DNA of 64,000 bases from Mycoplasmopsis alligatoris A21JP2 (GTDB lineage: Bacteria; Bacillota_I; Bacilli_A; Mycoplasmatales; Metamycoplasmataceae), in contig NZ_ADNC01000027.1 in NCBI RefSeq assembly GCF_000178375.1, positions 62,001 to 126,000 on the forward strand, written 5' to 3'. The number at the start of each line of letters is the position of its first letter. The first letter of the stretch is position 1. The position numbers and the translations under genes are program-made. The notes beneath the pieces are model-generated. The model saw only the letters and a list, made by a program, of their open reading frames with translations, was not told the DNA's origin and made no database searches. Of this stretch, positions 56,665 through 64,000 are shown piece after piece.

Positions 56665-58474
56665 ATTTGATTACTTCACAAACGACAAAGACCCAGTTGA
56701 AAAGAAAAAAAACACATTAAAAAGAATTTGATATTGACTCAAAATAACTTTATATGTTTTAGTTTTTGGACTTACAATGACAGGTTGTGTTCAGTCGTTT
56801 GCAATTAAGACAGCTGGTGAAACTGGTGCTGGACTAGAACTTTATGTTCGTGAAAGCGACATAGCTCCTAGAGTAAAAGGACTAGAAGTAACAGACTCAC
56901 TATCTGTTAAAAAATCAAGCGCAAAAGACGCTGAAGTAATCAAACTACCTACCGTAACAAACATAAGCGATGAAAACATCTTGGTTTCAAACAAAGATGT
57001 TTTAGAAAAATTAAGAAAACAAACAGCTGATGACCAAGGTCAATATGGAGCATATAACTCTTTAAATTCAGCGATTAAATTAGAAGTAAACAAACAAGGA
57101 TTAACAAATAGTGATATTCATTTAGTTAATGATCGTTATTTATTTAAAGTTGACAATGCAAAACTTTATAAACCGGTAACTACTTTTAAAGATATTTATA
57201 CTTTTGCAATTGCAGAAGATGCAAATAAAAAAGTTTTGCCTAGCCCATTAAAAACTCCAAATGAAAATTCTGGAACAATTTCATGAGCTTCTGGTCTTGC
57301 AAAAATTGATATGACTTTTGATAAATTAACTGATGAAAATAAAGCTAATGCCTTATTTTCAAGAGATGTTATACAACTAGTTTATGATAATACCTTTGCA
57401 AATAAAAAATGAACAGATATTTTTGAAGGTAAAGACCCAAGTACATTTATTAAAGAAAATATTATTGATAAATTAAAGGCAAAACAAGAAGTTAATTTAT
57501 CATTTTTACAAAAAGAAGCAATATTAACTTATCATCAAACTTTAGCAGCACAATTAAACGAATTTGGCTATAAACCAAGCGCTTTAGTTAGTGAAGGAGC
57601 TGAAAATAGATATGATACTATTACAACTTTCGAATGACAAGTAGGCTCAAAATTAGCTTATTCATCAGTGGAACAAAAACCTATTACTAGTTGAGGTGAA
57701 TCATGAGGTTTAGGACCATTCTATGGATTAATAGTTTATCCTATTTCTTATGTATCTCAACACTTAAGACAAGCATTTCCTGCTATGGCTGGTTGAGAAA
57801 CTATATTTGTTATTATTATAGTTGTTATAGTAATAAAAACATTTTCTTTAATAGTAACATTTAAAAGCATTGTTGGACAATCAATACAAGAAGACTTGCG
57901 TGGTAAAAAAGCGCAGATTGAAGCTAAGTATAAAGATTTTGCCAACAATAAAATGATGAAAGCTAGAAAGCAGCAAGAGTTGCAAAAGCTTTATAAAAAA
58001 CATAATATTAACCCTCTAGATCAATTTTTAAGTATTATTATTTCCATGCCGGTATTCTTTGCCATGTGACGGGTAATACAATGTATGCCTGAAATTAAAT
58101 CAACGGTGTGATTGGGATTAAACTTCTCATCTACTTCATATCAAAGTTTATTTGCTGGTCAATGACAATATTTAGGAATAATCATAGTTGCCCTTGGTGT
58201 GCAACTAGCATCACAATTGCTACCTCGTTTATTAAATAAGAAACGTTTAAAAGAACGTATCTCAATAGCAGAAAACGATGCACTGAAAAAATCAGAAAAA
58301 ACTCAGAAAATAATTATGCTTGTTTTCTTAGTTATAACAGTTATATTTACAGCCGGTGTTCAAGTGTACTGAATAATTACAGGACTATGAACAGTTGGAC
58401 AAACAATTGGGATTTATTACTTGAAAAAAAGCAAGTGATGACGTACTAAATATTCTCAAAAATTTAAAGCATAA
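56642..58474 (+). CDS. yidC: membrane protein insertase YidC/OxaA
   Basis: 610-residue insertase helping membrane proteins fold and integrate, alone or with SecYEG. N-terminal cytoplasmic tip, one hydrophobic helix ending in L-T-M-T-G-C (a lipobox-like Cys near residue 46), an extracellular domain of about 300 residues, then the conserved five-helix YidC core: WETIFVIIIVVIVIK, the cytoplasmic hairpin around KYKDFANNKMMKARKQQEL, FLSIIISMPVFFAMWRV, a helix near LGIIIVALGVQLASQ and the last helix near MLVFLVITVIFTAGV. Basic C-terminal tail. The outer domain is large for a Gram-positive type. Third gene of rpmH-rnpA-yidC. Many TGA Trp codons. Confidence 0.93.
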
Positions 58475-58485
58475 TTTAAAAAAAC

Positions 58486-58511
58486 AACAAGCTTTTTAGC
58501 TTGTTTTTTTG
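58486..58511 (+). terminator. terminator after yidC
   Basis: Stem AACAAGCT (58486-58493) with AGCTTGTT (58498-58505), loop TTTT, then T run. Confidence 0.9.
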
Positions 58512-58570
58512 GCCTTTTTATGAACAAAAAAAAGCACAAAATAACTAATTATTTTTGATAAAATAAGGGC

Positions 58571-61567
58571 ATGAAAAAGAAATTATTAAACTTATTAGCA
58601 ATTAGCAGTACATTAGTTCTGCCTGCTTTTACTTTAGCATGTAACGCTAGCATCAATACCGATTCAAATCAAACAAGCGCAACAGCAGAAGTTGAAAAAA
58701 AACTTGAAATAGAAGCAGAAAAATTAGTTTTTGATTATAAGAACAAACAAAATGTTTCACCACTAAGCACTCAAGATAGTGAGATTATTATTCCTGATTA
58801 TGACAAATCTAACTTAACTTTATCTGAACTTAAAATCATTTCAGCATCGGCTGATCAGATAACTATTCAAGGTAAACTTTCATTCAAAAATGATGAATCA
58901 AAAACAAGCAAATATTTCACTAAAACAATTAGCAATTTTAAGAAAGCAACAAGCGCCGAAGTTGATGTAAATAAAGAACTTCAAGATAAACTTAATTCAG
59001 CAGTTGAAAAACTATTAATTGATTATCCAAACAAGACTTTAACACTAACCACTGAATCATTAGCAAGCGGCGTAGAAATATCAAACTACGATGGTAGCTT
59101 ATTTGAAGTAAGCGGTTTACAAATAACTGAAAGAACAAGTGATTCAATTAAAGTTATTGGGCGTTTAAGTAAAAACAGTTTATCAGTTGAATTCTCTAAA
59201 GAAATCAGTGGATTTAAAACTAAAAACTCAAGTTCAACAACAACTCCAAGCATCCCTTCTAGCCCAAGTCAACCTATAAAGCCATCAGGCACACTTAATG
59301 ATTTTGAAAACTCTTTAATTACTAATTTAGCACATGAAAAAAATTTCGTATTTACCTATAAACAACCTAAAGAAGAAAAAAGTGATTATGTAGTTAATAA
59401 CAAAAAAGAATTTCTTGAATTAATATTAGAACTTATCAAAAGAGGTAATCAAAAAGAAGTTATTTTAGATTTAAAACTCAGTGACAAAGATATAGCTGAA
59501 GCCATAACTGAATTCTATAAAGATTACTATATAGAAAATACTTATTTATTAAACTCTTCATCAGATAATGTTTTATGTCCTAATATCTTTTTAGATCCTT
59601 CAAGTGGCAAATATGTATTTAAACTTTATTCAAATGCTGAAATTTTAAGTTCATACTCAAGACATTCAATTTATGATTTTGTAACAAAAGGTCTTGAAAG
59701 ATTACGTCCAAGTATGTCAGACACAGAAAAAGCATTTGAACTTATTAGATATGTTGTTGATACAACCGAATATGTACCAGCAAACCGTGGAGTTTATGAA
59801 AATAGATTATTAAATGACATGGGTATCTGTGGAGATTGAGCTGAAAGATATCAACTTGTTTTATCTGCTGCAAATATTGCTTCTATACCAGTAGTTTCTG
59901 ACATACATGCTTGAACAAAAGTTAAATTAGATGGTAAATGATATAACGCCGATCCAACCTTTATGAAACCAGAAAAAAATAGAATGAATAAGTCATATAT
60001 TGCTTCTATTACAACATATAGTTATGTAGGTTCATTCTTAAATACTGACAAAGAATTTGCTTCAACAGAAAGTGATGGAACAATAAGATACGGAACAGAT
60101 GCAAAACGTAATTGATTAACAAAATTATGAGATCATAAAGGTGCTGGTGAACAAGTAAAAGCAACAGAAAAAAACAAATCATATTTTGCTAGAGTTTATT
60201 CTACAAGTAGTGCACCATTTTATGATGAGGTTACTAAGTCATGATACTTTTATGGTTACGATATTAAAAAAGATAAAGGTACTAATGATGGTAAACAAAG
60301 AAGTAAACTTTACCAACTAACTGATATTAATGGAGAACCGAAAGAAGTTGAAGATTTTCAAAAACTTGTTGAAGAATCTAAATTTAAATTCAATGAAATA
60401 AGTATGTTAAAATACAAAAACTTTTTGATTTTTGCTAAACGTTTATCTGATAATAGAGGTAGAACAATTCCTATAGCTTATGATTTAAGAACTAAAAAAT
60501 TTGTTGACTTTTACAATATTAGTGCTCCATTCCAATATAGTCACCAATCAATGTATTTAACACCAGATGGTGTATTGCTAAGTGGACAAAGAAATGATGG
60601 AATGCCAGTGGATAGCACTATAAAAAGAATTGATTTAAAAAATACTATTTTAGCTCAAAGCGTGCCTGAAACATATAAACAAAGTGCTAGTTCATTTAAT
60701 GATACATTATCAAGAGCTAGACTTTTGAATTCCTTAATGAAAGTAGGAACTGGTAGATTTGAAATTACTCAAGAACAAAAAACAGCATTTGAAAACAAAA
60801 TAAAAGAATATAAAACGTATTACACATCCAACAAAGATAAAAAAGATCATCAATGAGATGATGAATACAATAAATTAATGGAAACTATTAAATTAAATGA
60901 AACATTATTTAAAAAACCATTTACTACAGGTTCGAATAAGCCTTACATTCATAAGGATTTAGACTCTATAAAATATGTTGATGCTAACGCAAGAAATTAT
61001 GATCAAGTATTTAACGTTAGAGCTGTTTCTCATTTTGGTGATAGTTTAGAAGATAGCAAAAATATTACATACACTTGATACTTAGATAACATCCCGGTCG
61101 AAACTCATAAAGTTAAAGATATAAACTTTATTATTGCAAAAAATAAATTAAAAGATGGTATGAAAGTTTATGTAGTAATAAAAGATGCTTTTGATGAAAA
61201 AAGAACAACAAAAAGCAATACGTTAACTATTAAATTCACAGAAAATTTATCCAATGTTTTATCACCAATTTCTGGTTCTAATTTTAAACATATTTCAAAT
61301 AAACTAACAACTTCAGAAAATGAAATTGATATGAAGGTTGAATTAGGTGAATATAATGTAAATAAATTCGATTTAGGATGAAAATTAGTTCATAATAATG
61401 TAGTAATTAAAACAGGTAATTCAAGAAATATAGAATACACCAAAAAAACTGCTCAAGAATCCGATTATGGCTATTACCAAGTCATTTATGAATTAACTAA
61501 TCAAGAAACAAAAGAAAAAATCTATTGAAAATCAGATACCTATTTTGCTTACAAATTAGAAAAATAA
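58571..61567 (+). CDS. lipoprotein with a transglutaminase-like domain
   Basis: 998-residue surface lipoprotein. Signal peptide with lipobox T-L-A-C (Cys near residue 24). Two similar N-terminal domains of about 90 residues follow (ASTDQ-type: the phrases LKIISASADQITIQGKLSF and LQITERTSDSIKVIGRLS), then a Ser/Thr/Pro linker. Next a transglutaminase/protease-like domain with the Cys-His-Asp triad: Cys in MGICGDWAE, His in DIHAWTKV, Asp in YNADPTF. After it comes a beta-propeller-like or beta-rich region (YLTPDGVLLSGQRN) and C-terminal Ig-like domains (TYTWYLDNIPV). The fold may act as a cysteine protease or crosslinker at the cell surface; the substrate is unknown. Many TGA Trp codons, including the one after the catalytic Cys region. 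Confidence 0.85.
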
Positions 61568-61575
61568 TTACAAAG

Positions 61576-61605
61576 ACTTAGTTATATTATGACTAGGTTT
61601 TTTGT
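61576..61605 (+). terminator. probable terminator after transglutaminase-like lipoprotein gene
   Basis: Stem ACTTAGT (61576-61582) with ACTAGGT (61592-61598), one G-U pair, nine-base loop, then T run. Confidence 0.65.
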
Positions 61606-61640
61606 ATAATTATAAGCATTAAATACTTAAAGTAATTTAT

Positions 61641-62132
61641 ATGCAAAAACAAATCAAGCCATCTGATTCTCTAACTATTGCTACTATTTTAAAATTTATA
61701 ACAACACTATTTGTCATCACTTACATGATATGATTTTTAGTCAAATTTTATCCATCTGATGAAGCAAGTAAACTCTTTTATACATATGCTGGAATAATAG
61801 TAACGGATTTTGTAACAGTAATAAAAGAAATGTTTAATTCAAAAGAATTTATGCCGTTAGTAATTTGTCATTTTTTAATTAATTTATTGTGTAACATTGC
61901 ATTATTTTTCAGCTATAAAAATGAAAATGTTAACTACTCAAGAAACAATTGTGTATTAATAGTAATAGCAATGTTTGCACCATTTGTTGGATTAATAGCT
62001 TTAATCTTTTTATTTAACTTAATAAAAAGAGATCATACTGAACCTAATCCTTTTATATATGTACAAAGAGATATTACAGAAGAAGAAAATCATCGAATTA
62101 AAAAAATGAAGAAGAAAGAGTTGAAAAAATAA
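61641..62132 (+). CDS. small membrane protein with charged tail, frame break near the end
   Basis: 163 residues in the frame as read. About four hydrophobic stretches: ATILKFITTLFVITYMIWFLV, a helix near YTYAGIIVTDFV, LVICHFLINLLCNIALFF and LIVIAMFAPFVGLIALIFLF, then a charged cytoplasmic tail. At the A7 run 62100-62106 a one-base loss seems to have happened: the -1 frame continues as EEERVEKIKKIEEEQNSE and ends in PEPEPYYDNSHYRD with a stop at 62279-62281, giving about 213 residues. One TGA Trp in the first helix. No ribosome binding site seen. Function unknown. Confidence 0.65.
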
Positions 62133-62290
62133 AAAAAATTGAAGAAGAGCAAAATAGTGAAGAAAGCGTTTCTGATTATAGCAATACAAAAGAAAAACAA
62201 GTAAAAACAGAAATTGAAAGCAAACAAGAAACTAAACCAGAGCCAGAACCTTACTATGACAATAGTCACTATCGAGATTAAAATATTTTT

Positions 62291-62316
62291 AAAGTAGCTA
62301 ATCACTACTTTTTTTA
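62291..62316 (+). terminator. terminator upstream of 5S rRNA gene
   Basis: Stem AAAGTAG (62291-62297) with CTACTTT (62305-62311), seven-base loop, T run. It sits just after the -1 frame stop of the preceding gene, supporting the longer reading of that gene. Confidence 0.8.
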
Positions 62317-62351
62317 TAATATTTTTAAGAAATAAAAAAATAATTTTTTTC

Positions 62352-62379
62352 TTGACATAAAAATTTTTTTGTATATAAT
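62352..62379 (+). promoter_or_regulatory. consensus sigma-70 type promoter of the 5S rRNA gene
   Basis: Perfect TTGACA (62352-62357), 16-base spacer, perfect TATAAT (62374-62379). It is the only promoter in the window with both hexamers perfect, as expected for stable RNA. Confidence 0.9.
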
Positions 62380-62383
62380 ACTC

Positions 62384-62488
62384 ATAGTGGTTATAGCAAA
62401 AGGGATCACCTGAATCCATTCCGAACTCAGTAGTTAAGCCTTTTAGTGTCGACGATAGCGGAAACGTGAAAATAGAGAGCTGCTATTT
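62384..62488 (+). rRNA. rrf: 5S ribosomal RNA
   Basis: About 105 bases with the conserved 5S core: GGGATCACCTGAATCCATT, CCGAACTCAGTAGTTAAGCC and the loop E/helix region GTCGACGATAGC..GGAAACGTG. The ends ATAG...CTAT pair as helix I. No 16S or 23S gene is adjacent: it has its own promoter and is followed by a T run, so it is transcribed alone. Exact ends are estimated from helix I and the promoter distance. Confidence 0.93.
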
Positions 62489-62653
62489 TTTTATTCTTTT
62501 TTTAATAATAATTAAATTTCAATTACAAAATATCAGAGATGATGTTTTATTTTTTTTCATATTAAAAATAATAATAATTCATTTTGAAAAAAGCAAAAAT
62601 TAAGCATAAATAAGCATAAATCAATGTTTTTGCTTTAATTATTGATTTTTTAT

Positions 62654-62662
62654 TGGTATAAT
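62654..62662 (+). promoter_or_regulatory. extended -10 promoter of the right-edge lipoprotein gene
   Basis: TGG followed by TATAAT (extended -10 form TGN-TATAAT), 24 bases before the ATG, with AAGGAG at 62675-62680. No -35 required for this type. Confidence 0.65.
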
Positions 62663-62686
62663 ATGAAAAATTACTAAGGAGAAAAT

Positions 62687-64000
62687 ATGAAAAAGAAATA
62701 TTTACTTATGTTTGGTGGATTAACTGCATTAGCATTACCAATTATTGCTGCTAGTTGTGCACCTGCAAAAACACAAGGATCAGGAGATAGTATGGCAACA
62801 ACTTCTAAACCATTATCATCTAACAAGGAATTAGTTTCTAAGTTAGGAACTTTTCCTAATAAAGATTTTTTAGTAACTAGTAAAAATAATGTTGTTGGTA
62901 CAGCCAACCAAGTAAGAAATTTAATTGATTTAGCAAATGGAAATAGACCTGGAGACGAAGGAAAAGAAGGTTTTAAAAAATATGATGGAACTAATCCACA
63001 AGGATTTAGAGGAGCTTGATACAGAGCAGCAACTGCTACTGGTTCTAAAGTAAGTCCAGAAGATGCTATTTATAAGCAATTCTCAGCTATGGTTTCAGCT
63101 TATGCAGATATGTTTGATTCAAGTAAGTCAAGTACAATTTCAACTATGCTAAAGGCGTTTTCAACAAAAGATGCAACAGCATTAGCTACACCAGAAGCTA
63201 AAAAAGATTTACTAGCATTAAGAAAAAATATTGTTGATGAAGCAAATAAATTAATGAGTAAAGGTGTTGAATTAGCAGCACAATGAAACGGTAATAAAGA
63301 CTTAGATGAAAAAATTAATTTATTTTTACCTGAAGGAAAAACAAAAGATAATGTAACATTTAGTGATTTATTAACAGAATCATCGATGAAAAGATTACAA
63401 GCTTACTTTGGAAACGAAAAAAACGTATTCTTTAACTTTTTAAAACTAGAAAACGCTACATCGCTAGATTTAGCTAGATTCTTTGAAGCTTTACAAGGTA
63501 TGTACTGAAATGTTGTAAAAGATTTATCTTATCCTAAAAATACTGAATACTTAATGTTTTTAACAGCATTAATGACAGCCAGAGAATTGCAAACTATTGA
63601 TATGTTACATGTATCAATGGAATTAGCAGACTTAGAAAATTCATCATTTGACTTTAAACCAGTTATTGAAGGATTTGACGCTACAATGCAAGCACAATTA
63701 GTTGCAAGAGAATGAAAGAAAATTTCAGAAGAAATTACTGCTTTAAAAAACAATTTAGCACCAGTTAGTGCATCTTGAACAAAATTAGTTGCTGCTTGAA
63801 AAGTGTTTAACGAGGATATAACTATCAAAGCAAATGAAGAAGTGTTTAAATTTGTTAAAAATCCTATTGAAGGAGCAGGAGACAAATTACTTACTAAAGA
63901 ACAATTCCAAAAAATATGAGCAATTTACTTAAGTGATTGAAATGGTGCTGGTGAATCAAAAGCTCCAGCAGATATCCAAAAAACAGGATTTATGACACAC
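62687..64000 (+). CDS. surface lipoprotein, 3' end outside window
   Basis: 438 residues visible. Signal peptide MKKKYLLMFGGLTALALP followed by the lipobox A-A-S-C (Cys near residue 24), so it is lipid-anchored outside the cell. Mature part: a Ser/Thr-rich linker, then mostly helical sequence such as EDAIYKQFSAMVSAYADMF, KKDLLALRKNIVDEANKLM and SLDLARFFEALQGMYW, with several UGA-coded Trp. No catalytic motif and no similarity to a transport-binding protein is apparent. Family not recognised; probably a lineage-specific surface antigen. The gene runs past the right edge. Confidence 0.85.

Noticed and set aside
62570-62630. Short direct repeat TAAGCATAAA in the gap before the last lipoprotein
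   Set aside because: Only two copies in AT-rich DNA; not distinguishable from chance.

Overview
This window comes from a mollicute (Mycoplasma in the broad sense). The DNA is very AT-rich. TGA appears inside nearly every conserved gene where the family expects tryptophan, for example in rsmA, pepO, mnmE, lysS, glpK, serS and yidC. The gene set has glpO rather than a membrane GlpD, many lipoproteins and large surface proteins. A placement in the Mycoplasmopsis/Metamycoplasma side of the group is an inference from gene content only. With TGA read as Trp, most apparent gene fragments join into full-length genes.

Layout. 1-6.8 kb: rsmA (cut by the left edge) and tatD on the minus strand, an M13 peptidase (pepO), mnmE, a two-repeat PQ-loop membrane protein and asnA. 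6.6-9.6 kb: the chromosome origin region, with yaaA (S4), dnaN and dnaA on the minus strand and DnaA boxes on both sides of dnaA. 9.6-15.3 kb: a plus-strand run recD2, pth, tilS, ftsH. 15.4-24.2 kb: an ABC exporter made of a 2,606-residue FtsX-type permease overlapping its ATPase. 24.4-26.7 kb: lysS and a Cof-type HAD phosphatase. 26.8-30.0 kb: an AAA+ ATPase overlapping a subtilisin-like (S8) peptidase gene that is broken by three frame changes and one nonsense codon. 30.1-33.9 kb: glycerol utilisation, glpO-glpK on one strand and glpF divergent, with a perfect 20-bp inverted repeat between them. 33.9-37.8 kb: a gene relic, a trigger-factor-related protein, an alpha/beta hydrolase and lplA. 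38-53.5 kb: two related membrane-anchored, repeat-built proteins. The second is a giant coiled-coil gene of about 13.7 kb (about 4,580 residues if intact). 53.6-58.5 kb: a membrane protein, a small unknown gene, serS and rpmH-rnpA-yidC. 58.6-64 kb: a transglutaminase-like lipoprotein, a small membrane protein, a solitary 5S rRNA gene and a lipoprotein cut by the right edge.

The most interesting signal is a run of seven G in the giant surface gene (41040-41046), in a genome where such a run should almost never occur by chance. Seven G puts a stop 5 bases later. Eight G would join the N-terminal membrane anchor to the downstream repeats. This looks like a phase-variation switch. The second is the AAA+/S8 protease pair: the ATPase is intact, while the peptidase breaks at three homopolymers. 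All three shifts are -1 and each falls in the phase of a classical slippery heptamer. Several frame breaks in the window share the form of one base missing in a homopolymer, so read-level checking of the assembly matters before any is called biological.

The genes fit a parasite that imports glycerol and oxidises glycerol-3-phosphate (GlpF/GlpK/GlpO, with H2O2 as by-product), salvages lipoate, makes asparagine from aspartate and ammonia, and invests heavily in surface proteins, exporters and proteases.
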